Shown here one piece after another: positions 12,700-22,879 of a DNA stretch of 64,000 nucleotides; the stretch's first letter is position 1; each line of letters begins with the position of its first letter. Source of the DNA: Armillaria gallica (Eukaryota; Basidiomycota; Agaricomycetes; Agaricales; Physalacriaceae); NCBI GenBank assembly GCA_037576215.1, contig JBANDB010000002.1, positions 6,262,001 to 6,326,000 of the forward strand, given 5' to 3'. The position numbers and the translations under genes are program-made. The notes under the pieces were generated by a model, which was not told the origin of the DNA, made no database searches, and saw only the letters and a program-made list of their open reading frames with translations.

Positions 12700-13546
12700 G
12701 ACTAATGATGGTTACACTGGTCTGTGACCAGTTGGATGCAAATGGTCAAACAACAGCTGCATATACGATTCCATGGTATTTATAATGTTTAATCTGTGGA
12801 ATTCAGATAGACCCAGACATGGCAGCACATTCGAGCACAGTGACAATGTATGGATGCGAACACTCAGGACATCTTTTTCAAAGTTCATGAATAGAGAATA
12901 TACACTTGAGGCGGTATGAGATTATTTCAGGAGGGGATTGCAGCGAGAATTCCCTGACACATTCATTTTTGGCAGGTTCATTAGTGTGGAGGCCATTATG
13001 TTCAAACTAATGATGGGCAATGACATATTTGAAACCATTCTGCACAAGTGTCCCAATGGACATGAGGTCATTCAGTCTACATATTATGGCCATGTGCTGG
13101 AACCTATGTTCACAAGGCCATTGCAATGGACTACACTTCAGGGTTACATTGATAACTGTGACGCTGTTCCACTTATGTTCGAGGGTGCAGAGTGCACTGT
13201 ATGCAAGGCTAATATCATATGGCAACACAAGTTCCATCACCCTCCCCCAGTGCTTGCTGTGTGCATTGCGTTCACTGATACCCTGCCAGACACCTCATTT
13301 GACATCCCAGTGGACAGTGACAGAATACGGTATTCACTCGCTGGTATCATATATAATGGGGACACCCATTTTACTGCACAATATGTAGATCCAACCAATC
13401 ATATATGGTTCAATGATGGGATGGTTACTGGAAGATCTGCCACACTAGAAGGCAAGATCAGAGATGTGGACGTGATAACCAATCCATCTGGGAAAGTTAG
13501 AGATGTGTTTGTCTATGCATGGGATGCCATCCAGGACAGAGCATAG
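12700..13546 (+). other. USP-like cysteine protease domain at the Helitron C terminus
   Basis: After the helicase the sequence reads a Cys-box-like NNSCIYDSMVFIMF segment (around 12750-12790), two paired-cysteine elements (CPNGHEV.. and CTVCKAN), then GDTHFTAQYVD with the candidate catalytic His and a WFNDGM end. This order (Cys box, zinc ribbon, GxxYxxxHFTA His box) resembles ubiquitin-specific proteases. I recall such domains on some basidiomycete Helitrons. The last open stretch, 12938-13546, is uninterrupted for 202 codons. Activity is not expected because the whole protein is broken. Confidence 0.55.
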
Positions 13547-13981
13547 GACTCAGACCTGCCACACAAAGTGCTGGCCCACACCTCTAGTTGTGCTCTAGAA
13601 TATCTTTCATTGCCTTAGTATCTAGGTTTTGTAGAATATATGTATTGATACATTTCACAAAATTACATGCTTGAATGCTTTCCAAGTATGTCACCATGCA
13701 CTTGTTCAAACTGTCATGATACACTGTAAATTGGTCATGCCATGAGAGGTTAAAATCTGTAATAACTTAAATTTCAAAAAAATCAAGCTCAGTTGAAGCT
13801 CAGTAAAAAGTCACATATGATGAATCTGAGAATGCACAGTGCTTACCCATAATGGTCCTAATGACAGTTATGACTTGCATATTGACAATGGAATCTGGGG
13901 TAAAAAGAGAACAACAGAAACACATCAAATTAAAGAATTGAAAACTGTGCTACTACCAGTACTCTGGCAACTGTAGTCACT
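13547..13981. other. AT-rich interval between Helitron remnant and metacaspase gene
   Basis: No gene is seen. The interval is presumably the 3' part of the Helitron plus the downstream region of the minus-strand metacaspase. A CAAGCTCAGTTGAAGCTCAGT-like short repeat lies near 13787. No convincing Helitron 3' hairpin with CTRR end was found. Confidence 0.3.
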
Positions 13982-16111
13982 TTACGAGGCACCCCCTCTC
14001 TTTGTCTGAACAACTGCAACACACATTGTGTGCCACAGGTACCTCTGAGTCTTTGCCTTTATTTCCACGTCCTGGCGGACATCTTCAAAAGGCGACCTCT
14101 GGACAACACCTGACAAGTCCATATACTTTGTGGAGATGAAAAGCTTCAAGAAGCCGACATCAACATCTTGTTCCTTTCTGAGTGTGTACATGCGCGGAAC
14201 CGTCCCACTCGCGCCATACCCAATGGTCAACGATTCTCGAGAAGGAAGAGAAACGTCCGCTTCTTTCTTCGCATGTCCTGGTTGGTAATATGAACCTGCA
14301 AAGGGAATCATTAGTGCGGAATGTCAATGAGAAAGACGGCTTACTGATGCTCAAATCACTGATATCGAAATAGAACATCCAAACATAAAGGGGTGCAGGC
14401 GTCGCATTGGTAATCTTGAATCCATAGATCGCATCCTCATCGACATCAACCCTAATCACACCTCCGACGTTCAGATTATCGCCATTGGGGTCAGGCATTA
14501 GAACCTCCTCCAAGTCATCCGTGTACTCTCCGGTATCTTTAAGCTTCATGCACTCGAGATTGACTATTCCAGCAAGGAGGCTCCCTTGACTAGAGTGATG
14601 AAGGTGCCAGTAAAAATCAGCGGAACTTCGAAGAATGCGATGTATGGTGTCCAAATCATCAATATTGACCTCGAATGGCATGTGTGTTAGCCCATGTCGC
14701 TGACAGAGCTTATCCATGATCTCGAAATGGACAAGGTCACCATCCGCGGCAACTACTAGATCCGGCTCATCGTCGCGGCTCTCCACCAGACGGAACCCCC
14801 TCTTTCCTGCCTTATCATTTTGCATTTCGTCGGTTATCAGTTTAAAGACACCAAATAACCTTTCGTCCGGCTCGATGAAAAGGCAAACATCTTGTTCCTC
14901 ACCGACTCGAGTCTGCAACGCATATCCAGGAGCTGTAAGAGGGAATGGAGTTTCATCATCGCACGCAGAGAAAACGCACGTAGCGGTGAAAGCGGTGGTA
15001 TTTGAAACAACGACAGTTCCCAAAGCAGATGTCATGGTTCTGTCAGCGAAGACAGCGAACTGCGCCGTTTTTGTGATCCCATGGGCCTCGCCGGCTTCCA
15101 AAATGTACTGGCCCGGTGTGTCAGGGGATACGGCGATGGTGTACAATTCGCGTTGTGGGCTGGCTACTTTGGAATTGAACAGGCCTCGGGACTGATGGAC
15201 ACCTTCACACTGCGGGTCTTGTCTGTAACGGAGTGATAAGGTTCAGCGGACTATGACACGAAATTCGGCTTACACGTGCAGATCGGGCAGATCGGTTATC
15301 ACATCCGTGTAAGTAAGCTTGTCGATGCCTTTTTCCCGCAGCAAGCTCAACAACGCTGAAGTAAAGACACCACGTCCGTATTTCTCCATGGCTGTCTGCT
15401 CCGCTTTACATGCTGAAAGGAGCACATGCGATAACAGGCCTGTCTTCTCGAATCCCTTTGCAACGACACTTGCCCGGCCATCCGGTTCAATGTCATATAA
15501 GAGGTCTTGAGCGATAGTATAACTTGCTGGGAGATCGATCCCGCGAACAATAAAATCATTGACGTCCGTTCGCGTGCCAGAGCCAGAGTGACAACAATCA
15601 AGAATGACGGTCTGTCAGTGCACCTGATTAGATATGAAGCGTCATAGATACAAGTTAGCCTTACGATGTTGTCTGACTTTTGCGCTGCGAGGTCTGCGAG
15701 AAGATGAGAGAGCCTCATATCTAGCACACCTTGACCTCGTTTGGAGTCGTCCGACCCGCTCGTCATAAAGTCATGGGGAACAAGCATTTGTATCTTCCCA
15801 TTGGCGCTGGGCCATCCGGACGGCGCGTTCGCTTCAGCTCCATGCCCTGCGTAGAAGATAAGAATTGGATCATCCTCCTTGATTGCCGGATTGTTCTCAA
15901 GGTCTTTAATCGCCGCTTCGATAGTTAACCTCGTGGCTTCCTCGTTGCGAATATTCTTGATTTGACCCTCTGGAACGCGGAGAGTCTCTTGTAAAAATGT
16001 ATTGACGGCGTTGGCATCGGCGACAGCACCGCTCAGATCTCTGATTCTTTCCGAAAAGTACTTGTCGATCCCGATGACTAGCGCAAATAAGGGCGGAGGG
16101 GGGCTGGCCAT
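13982..16111 (-). CDS. Metacaspase (caspase-fold protease) A with long C-terminal region
   Basis: Clan CD cysteine protease of the metacaspase/caspase type. These cleave after basic residues and act in stress or cell-death pathways; the role here is inferred. The core model joins 16111-15665, 15611-15274, 15222-14345 and 14295-13982 (658 aa). All introns are GT..AG, and the exons join in frame. The p20 starts FALVIGIDKY; the catalytic His is in FYAGHGAE (His90) and the nucleophile in LDCCHSGSG (Cys155/156), both intact. The p10-like end carries HVLLSAC and QCEG. About 370 residues of mostly beta-rich C-terminal region follow, including SADFYWHL, FYFDIS and VGFLKLFIS. I recall this region only from Agaricomycete caspase proteins. 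The start chosen is MASPPPPLF. Conserved sequence upstream (16157-16658) suggests extra 5' exons, but their phases do not join cleanly. It is divergent to its paralogue at 20041-22580 and CpG-rich relative to its flanks. Confidence 0.9.
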
Positions 16112-16156
16112 CACGTAATAAGTGCCATACCCCATGACATGATAATAGAAACCAAC

Positions 16157-16658
16157 CGTTCAATGATAATAGACTGAGGAGGACTGAAATACAGCGTCAA
16201 TATAATTTATTCGCATGGACGGGATCGACGTACGATGGAGGGGTTGAAGACTTTTGCTCTGGTGGACCATTCGCAGGCCTGCAAGATTCAGCGTTAGTGC
16301 GCTGATTCTATTTTGCGCAATGAGCTCTTACGTTGCAGGTGAGGAACTGTCAAGAGCAGAATTTCAATAGGAATCCTCGGAAGAGCTGGAAAGCTACCAA
16401 CAATACCAAATACCATAGCAGGTCCGACACAGTGCTGACTGTGATGTTGAGCCAGTCAAGAAACATGTAGCTGGAAGATAGACGCAAAAGTGGAGCTGTA
16501 CCTGTGACTTGAACCGCATGGCAAAGAAGCGCGCGACACCTTATTGATGCAGCAAGGTCCGTTCGCATTCTGATTATCTGAACACCGACAAAGCCGGTGC
16601 GGGGGAGATCCGTCCGTGTATTGACGCCTTCTATTACCCGGAGGAAGATGGCGTACAT
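16157..16658 (-). other. Conserved 5' exon region of metacaspase A
   Basis: Sequence here is homologous, block by block, to 19803-20401 upstream of the plus-strand paralogue. The blocks are an (V/L)IE(G/A) segment, an LLWYL/VAFQ segment, an IPIExLLLT segment at 16332-16416 ending at a GTAAG donor, a PPEQ..SS segment at 16234-16278, and a short exon at 16157-16183. Frame 16658-16350 is open for 102 codons with a hydrophobic stretch (about residues 68-100) that could be membrane-associated. In this copy the phase between the 85-nt and 45-nt blocks is off by one, so either the splice sites differ or the leader has decayed. Confidence 0.5.
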
Positions 16659-16774
16659 TCTGTGGCGGAGTGGTGGGAGAAATTATGTTAGACGCGCGGT
16701 AATGGAAGCTTGTCCCTTATCTCGCTTTCTTTGGAGACTCTACGCTTCGATGAATACATCATGTTAACTGCAGT

Positions 16775-16905
16775 GACGTGAACACGAATGATTTTTTTTA
16801 TCGTTCTTCCTTCCCCGCTGCGTTAGTCGTCATAGGACACAGCTTTGAATTAATATCCAGAAATATCTCGTGCATAGCCCATCGATAACAATCAGGAAAA
16901 ACAAA
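16775..16905 (-). repeat. Copy 4 of the ~130-bp metacaspase-upstream repeat
   Basis: Read on the minus strand it contains GGGCTATGCACGAGATAT, AATTCAAAGCTGTGT and GGAAGGAAGAACGAT. This matches the plus-strand copies near 19230-19380 and, more loosely, those near 18768 and 19611. It sits upstream of gene A in the same relative orientation as copies 1-3 upstream of gene B. Confidence 0.6.
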
Positions 16906-18767
16906 GGTGTTGGTCAGAAGCAAGGCAAGCGAGATGATAGACACATTCATTAGCAACGCAGGAGGACCCCAAACGGTTCAGAGAGCAGACCCCAGGAGGG
17001 GTTAGGAGTCAGTCTGAAGCACAGAATTCCATAAAATTTAAACACAGGATGTTCAAGCTATGTAAGGACGAAATTCAGTGTAAAGTATGTCAATATATGA
17101 CAGCAGAAGCATGAAACAGGCGGGGTGACAAGGTCCCTCCGCAATGCACATACTCCCAACAACGAACCATGACAGGGTCATTATACAACGCCCCGCCAAC
17201 GAAAGAGACAGGGCAGAGAGATGGAAATGGATCCCCGGAACACAGAACACACACAAAGGTAACCACGAAAACGGGACATGAACACGGAAAACGAACACGA
17301 CGGAACATGGAACACACAGAGGAAACGCAGAAAGCGCGACACAGCGGTAACACAAAGAAGAACGCTTGCAGTAGAAGTGACGCAACCCTGTTTCCTGCAC
17401 AAGACGATATAGGTACCTTCTGTCGAAATAAATGCGTCCAGAGAGACCCGCGACATCGCGGGATATGCTCAGAGGCATCAGGTAGAAGGGCGCCCTTCAG
17501 TTTGACTGAAGCATTGCGCCAAAGAAAAGTGTCTACGAGAACGAGTGTCGAGGAGGTGGTGGCCAGACGCCCTTCAGTTCGGCTGAAGCATTGTGCCAAT
17601 GGTAACGAGAGGAAGGTGGTGGTAGGGAGGAAACGGGAAAGAGGTAGGCTCAGATACGGTCCAGTGCATCATTAGATGATCAACAGGAGGGCATCGTCGT
17701 GATTGTGTTTCTGAGAGTAAGGTTCCATCTTGCCCGAAATTGCAAGGGTTGGTATGTGAGACGAGTGGGACAGGAGCAAGCGCATCTCCTGACAATCTCG
17801 CACCTTCGTGGAGATGAGAATGACAGTATCGTAGGAGTATGAAATAGGTTTTCGATTAACATTGTCATCGTTCACGATGCGATGCCAAACAACGACGTCC
17901 GAGACATGTATGCCGGCAACTGCCGCTCGTCGTCGTCGTTGCGCGTCACTCGACTCCCATCTCCGTTGCCATCCTCGCCTCCGCCGGTGAACGAATTCTA
18001 TCCCCGGCAGCAATTTGTACGTAGGAGTGAAGTCGAGCGAGGCGGGAACGTTGCACTTGGTGAAGTCGCCATACGGTACGAGGCAATGTTTATGTAACTG
18101 CTTGATCTCACTGATGGTGTCTTTCTGCAGGTCGGTCCTCGGATCTAGTAGGCTAAGAGAACTCTTGATGATTTACCTGGCAAAGAGTACATTCTCGCAT
18201 CATTTGCATATGTTTTCGTTGGGTGGACACACTGGCGACCTTACGCTAGTACCGGCGACGTCGCTGCCTTCCGACTCTCTGTCCCTTGCTGGCCCGCGCT
18301 TCCTCTTTGGTGTCCGATTCTGTGGTTGCTTTGCTGACGGAGTAACGTACGGCGGCGCTGTGTAATGTTACTTTAAGTCAACTCTTTGTCTGGGCAGGTT
18401 CAATGACTATCTTTCCTTCATAGTACCAAGTCATTGGGGGACGATAGTCATAGAGAGGAGAGTCAACTATGTCCGAGGAAAGACACATCATGGTACGTAC
18501 ATTGCCCTCTTCTTATCATCCCGTCATTCAACAGCACAGTACCTTAAGGCACACCGGACGTATCACCGTCACCGTCTACCTCGACGGAAGTTCCCTGACA
18601 TGCTAGCTGCTTTTCACAAATTCAAATCCAACACTATGGGCATCCACAATCTGCGTGCCTCCCATTCTACGATCCGCTTGCTCTGGTCGCCCGAGTTTGC
18701 GCTCCGAACAGGCATCTTTGTGTCCCCTGATCATTATGGAGTTCCTGGCGTCTCACAAAGATCCATA
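16906..18767. other. Intergenic region between the two metacaspase genes; no recognised gene
   Basis: Open frames exist on both strands (for example 17169-17675 plus and 17672-18013 minus) but have no recognisable domains and biased composition. A 32-bp unit, CGCCCTTCAGTT..ACTGAAGCATTG-like, is repeated at 17491-17522 and 17569-17600. The frame 18015-18365 is open but unrecognised. GC and CpG content are visibly higher than in the flanking transposon regions. Confidence 0.35.
17491..17600. repeat. Two copies of a 32-bp hairpin-containing unit
   Basis: Positions 17491-17522 and 17569-17600 are near-identical. Each contains an inverted repeat CTTCAGTTT/CGAACTGAAG-like at 17495-17511 and 17572-17588. 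The second copy keeps the pairing through a compensating change (TTTGACTGAA versus TTCGGCTGAA outer stem conserved). Function is unknown. Confidence 0.5.
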
Positions 18768-18902
18768 TGGAGATCAACTTTAATTCAGGTTCGATGCCGT
18801 GTCTACTTCCCAGTACGTTGGATGCGCAGCAAGGAAGAAACAAAAATCTTCAAAAAGCATCCGCGTTCATGTCAATACAGTCACCACAATGTATCTATCA
18901 AA
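18768..18902 (+). repeat. Copy 1 of the ~130-bp metacaspase-upstream repeat
   Basis: Landmarks are AATTCAGGTTCGATGCCGTGT, then GTAC..TGGATGCGCAGC, then AAGGAAGAAACAAAAAT, and CATCCGCGTTCATGTCAATA. The next ~190 bp (a GTCTAGCACAATTTGCGCCACC block and GCGGTTTTCAGATAATCAGAA) again align with sequence after copy 3, so the repeated unit is longer than this core. Confidence 0.55.
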
Positions 18903-19242
18903 GCGCACTAAGTATGTCCTTGTCCCTCGATAACGGGGAAGAGAGATGTCGGAGAAAGTTTCTCTGTGGCGTGTCTAGCACAATTTGCGCCACCGAGAGA
19001 GTGCATCATCTGATAGCGGCTAATAGAACGCGTCAATGAAGGGGATACCCTTTGCAGCGGTTTTCAGATAATCAGAATGCGAATCCAACGCGAAAGACAA
19101 CGGACCCTACTTCGGCGCCCTAAGGTCCAGGTTGCGCTTCCAATCTTCACGGCATCAAGTCAGTTTCCCAAGGATTTTACGTTTGCCCTGCTTCTGACGA
19201 ACGCCGTCGTTTCTCCCGATCGGTATCGGTGGGCTATGCACG

Positions 19243-19378
19243 AGATATTCCTGGGTTTCAATTCAGATTCAATGCTGTGTGTACTTCTCGGTATGACGAC
19301 CAACATAAAGAGGAAGGAAGAAAGATCAAGAAGACATTCACGTTCTAGTCAATGCCATTATCGTAAAGTATTCATGGT
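19243..19378 (+). repeat. Copy 2 of the ~130-bp metacaspase-upstream repeat
   Basis: Contains AATTCAGATTCAATGCTGTGT, then GTATGACGACCAAC, then GGAAGGAAGAAAGAT and ATTCACGTTCTAGTCAATG. It is closest to the minus-strand copy at 16775-16905, including the preceding GGTGGGCTATGCACGAGATAT. Confidence 0.55.
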
Positions 19379-19610
19379 ATGTATACGACAGGTTTCGATC
19401 CAGATTATGAATATGGCTACACGAGAACCAGTTTCAATACAAAGGAATGACAAGCGAAAAAGACCGCAAAAGAAAGCGGTGCCAAAAGTCAAGCCGAACA
19501 ATGACGTCAGGCTTGCGACTTCCGCCAACTTGACCAAAACGTACCGCCACCGAGGACTCCCCCCACCCACAAGAAACGAGCCTGTATACGTTAATACAGG
19601 ACTCGGAACG

Positions 19611-19720
19611 AGATATCTTGACCCAGGATAACAATTCAGGTACCTTCCAATATGACGGCCAACGCGGCGAAGGAAGAAAGATAAAAAAAGCATTGGTGCT
19701 CACTAATGTATTCATTGAAT
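19611..19720 (+). repeat. Copy 3 of the ~130-bp metacaspase-upstream repeat
   Basis: Contains GAGATATCTTGACCCAGGA, AACAATTCAGGTACCTTCC, TATGACGGCCAACGCGGCG and GGAAGAAAGATAAAAAAAGC. It lies about 320 bp before the first shared exon block of gene B, much as the minus-strand copy lies before gene A. It is therefore the most likely ancestral promoter or 5' leader copy. Confidence 0.55.
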
Positions 19721-20040
19721 TCGAAGCGTTCTTGGATAACAGGGAAGCCAGATAAGGAACAAGGGTTCGTCTAACACGATTTCTCCCACCACCCCGCCCG
19801 AGTTGATAGAAGCAATACAGAGATCGATCTCATTTACAACGGTTTTCTTTAAATATTCAGAACATGCTACATTTATAAAGCCGCGCTGTTTTTCCCTAGT
19901 AGCACAGTTCCGAGTCACGTCAGCGTACAGCCCCACTTTTGAGCGCCCCATTGTGTCTCTATCTTTCTGTCTTTCGTCCACATGTTTCCAAAGTATATTG
20001 CCGAGCTAAATGTCACGGCAAACTCTATGCCAGAGCTGCT

Positions 20041-22580
20041 ATGGTATTTGTCAAAATCGTCAGTGGCTTTCCAATTCTTTTGACGATTCCTATTGAATCT
20101 TTGCTTTTGACAGGCCCAAGTCCTCTCCTGCCAGTGCCACTACGTAAGAAATCGTCATTGCGAAACGGATGGTCAACCAACTGACGCTCGACCCATATAG
20201 GCTTGCAGGTAGCCCACCAGAGCAGAACCTGAAGTCTTCATCTCCTGAATCGTACGTCGATCCTACCCATGCAAATACATTGTAATAACTCTGTACTTCA
20301 CAGTCCTTCGTTTCCTGAGTAGGCCGTTTCGTACGTTGTCTCCGATACTAGTGGTAACTCAATTTTTTTCCAAGATATTCTGCCCCTATTCTCATTAAAC
20401 GGTTAGTTTTTTGTTTTCGTGTTGTAGTATATGGCACTGATTGATCAACTGTTAGCACTGTCCCGAGCCGGCTATATGCGCTAGTCATCGGCATCGACAA
20501 GTACATGTATGTGCAGGGTCTGAAGGGTGCAGTTGCCGATACTGTGGCCGTCAACAAATATTTAACAGAAAAACTCTCCGTTCCAAAGGACCGAATCATT
20601 AATGTTCAAAACGAGGAAGCCACGAGAGTTAAGATCGAGACGGAGATTAAGAACCTCGCCAACAATCCCAAGATCGGGAAGAACGATCCAATTCTCATCT
20701 TCTACGCAGGGCACGGAGCTACAGTAAAGGCGCCGTCTGGGTGGGACAATAAGAGGGTAGAAATGCTACTTCCATCCGACTTTACGTCGGACAGCTCCAA
20801 GCGAGGCCAAGGTGTCCTAGATAAGATGCTCTCTCGTCTTCTCAAGGATCTCGCAGATAAAAAGTCCGACAACATCGTAAGATTTCGTTTGTTTCTATCA
20901 TGCGTTGTATCTGATCAAATGCACCGACAGACAGTCATTCTCGACTGTTGTCACTCCGGCTCGGGCACGCGAACGGATCCTACTTTCGCCGCTCGCGAGA
21001 TCATTCTACCAGAGACTTATGTCATTCATGAAGACCTCTTGCAGGACCTTAAGCCAGATGCTCGGACATCTGTCATTCCAGAGGGATGCGAGAAAGCAGG
21101 TCTCTCATCGCATGTGCTCCTTTCAGCATGTGGAGTTGAGGAGAAAGCCTATGAGACAGATCAAGGTGGAAACTTTACTTTAGCATTGTTGGAGCTTCTA
21201 CGGCAACACGACATCGACACCCTCCCTCCCTATGAGGACATTCCGAACAAACTGCCCTTGACTCCCAAGTAAGTCCACTTTCCCGACATAATCTGTTGAA
21301 GCTTACCAATTCATTACAGACAACATCCGCAGTGCGAAGGCGCCAATAAATCCCGACGTCTTTTCAGTACCAAAGTAGCCAGCCTGCAAGGCGAGATATA
21401 CCCCATCAGCGCATCCCCTGACAAGCCAGGCCAGTACATTTTAAATGCTGGCATGGCCCATGGGATCACAGAAAATGCCGAGTTCGCTGTCTTTGCTGAC
21501 GAGGCATCGGCTGAAACTTCTGAAACTGCTCTCGGAACTGTCGTTGTTTCCAATGCTATCGTGTTCACTGCCACGTGCCGCGTTCAGCCTCCGAGTTCAA
21601 AGCCATTCCCCCTTGCTACTCCCGGATTTGCCTTGCAGACCCGCGTCGGTGAGGGGCAGGATGTTCACCTTTCTATCGACCCTGGGGAAGAAAGGTTACT
21701 CCCTCTCATTGCGTGGATACGCGATGAAATGGCAGGGAACAACGCAGGGAAGAAAAGAAGATTTTGTTTGGACGAGAAGGAGCCGGATCTAGTCATTACC
21801 GGAGAGGGTGACTTCGTCCGTTTCAAAATCATGAACAAGATCTGTCAAGAGCAGGGGCTACCGCGTATGTCGATCGATGTCAAAATCAATGATTTGGACC
21901 GTATCAAACAAACTCTTCGGAGGTCCGCTGATTTTTACTGGCACCTCAACCGTCCCACCAAAGATACTGCAGTGGATCCATCCGGCCGTGGCTGCGGGGT
22001 CACTCTCGAGCGCGTCAGGCTCAAGCCAGTAGATACGGATTGGGACACACGTTACGAACTTGACACGGCCTATGAGAGCGAGGAGCTGCACGATAAACCT
22101 TTCGTTATTAATATCGATGACGGTGGGGTAAAGGTATATGGATTCAAGATCACCAACGTGACGGAGGTGCCTCTTCATGTTTCGATGTTCTATTTCAATA
22201 TCAGTAATTTGAAAATCAGTATGTCGTCTTGCCCATTTTCACTTCCCACTCTGCTGACCAGATTCCCTGCCTTTTCAGCTTCGTACATACAGCCAGCAAG
22301 TGCGGAAAGAGTTGATCCTAACCTTCCTGTTGGTGAAACATTGACCATCGGGTACGGTGGGAGTGGGACGTTGCCACACCGGTACATAGTACCGGAAGAA
22401 CAAACTGTCGATGTCGGCTTCTTGAAGCTTTTCATTTCGACAGAGCATGTGGACTTGTCAAGCATTGCCCACGATGACAGTCGTGAGGACATTCCAGTTA
22501 CCCCTGGGGTGCGCCCCCAATATCGCACGATGCGTGTTGCAGTTGTCACAAAGAAGCCAGGTGCTGGACAGGGAAAGTAA
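20041..22580 (+). CDS. Metacaspase (caspase-fold protease) B with long C-terminal region
   Basis: Paralogue of the minus-strand gene. Model exons are 20041-20143, 20209-20251, 20304-20318, 20375-20401, 20468-20876, 20931-21268, 21320-22218 and 22279-22580; they join in one frame (711 aa), with GT..AG introns of about 50-66 nt. The first four small exons are the least certain; the core from 20468 is secure. The p20 begins YALVIGIDKY, the catalytic His is in FYAGHGAT, and Cys is in LDCCHSGSG, so the dyad is intact. HVLLSAC and QHPQCEG close the protease part. The C-terminal region has DEMAGNNAG, RSADFYWHLN, FYFNIS, ETLTIGYG and VGFLKLFIST. It is divergently arranged with gene A, CpG-rich, and followed by TE-rich DNA from about 22.8 kb. 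The pseudogene at 1097-4175 derives from this type. Confidence 0.88.
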
Positions 22581-22795
22581 GTGAGGAAAAGTTTTATCAT
22601 GTAGTAAAGATAGTAGTATATGCAGTGAATTTCAGAGAATAGGCAACATAATTAGAGACGAAGCAAGCAGAATTCCAGGTTCCTACCCTCTCGAGCAACT
22701 CCAGAAACTGTGAAGGACCTTGGACATCTCTTGTATTATGTCTCCGATCGACCAGTTAGCCCGAGAATATGAATAAGTAAGCCGGCTTAGCCAGG
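22581..22795. other. Short downstream region of metacaspase B
   Basis: A 215-bp spacer with no gene seen. It probably holds the metacaspase 3' UTR and the transition into the repeat block. Confidence 0.35.
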
Positions 22796-22879
22796 CAAGT
22801 GCTGGAACCCTTGAAAGGTGCTGAGTGCCTATGAAGATGCGACGTGCTACACACACCACACCACACTAACATTCAGTAA

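Larger units (their letters stand above)
6682..13546 (+). pseudogene. Degenerate Helitron RepHel gene with C-terminal ubiquitin-protease-like domain
   Basis: A rolling-circle transposon protein broken by many in-frame stops and a few frameshifts, but collinear with fungal Helitron proteins. In order: a Cys-rich N-terminal part (about 6700-7490) with CxxC pairs; a GHVIAF-like block (reads SHVIAF) near 7310; the Helitron-like N domain (8201-8698); the Y2 replicase (9032-9502); an acidic linker (9683-9997); a YYCLTMLTLF/FNLRY region (10000-10300); a Pif1-like helicase (10736-12127); and a USP-like domain (12700-13546). One stop at 7492-7494 (TGA) lies in an otherwise continuous frame. The wide spread of TGA/TAG stops fits CpG decay. 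I could not place the TC 5' end or the hairpin/CTRR 3' end. It is almost certainly inactive. Confidence 0.8.

Noticed and set aside
13700..13981. Helitron 3' hairpin with CTRR end
   Set aside because: No convincing GC-rich hairpin followed by CTRR could be located, so the end was left undefined.
17169..17675. Basic, Arg/Thr-rich 168-codon open frame on the plus strand
   Set aside because: Open frames of similar length exist on the opposite strand, and no domain, splice structure or paralogous support was found.
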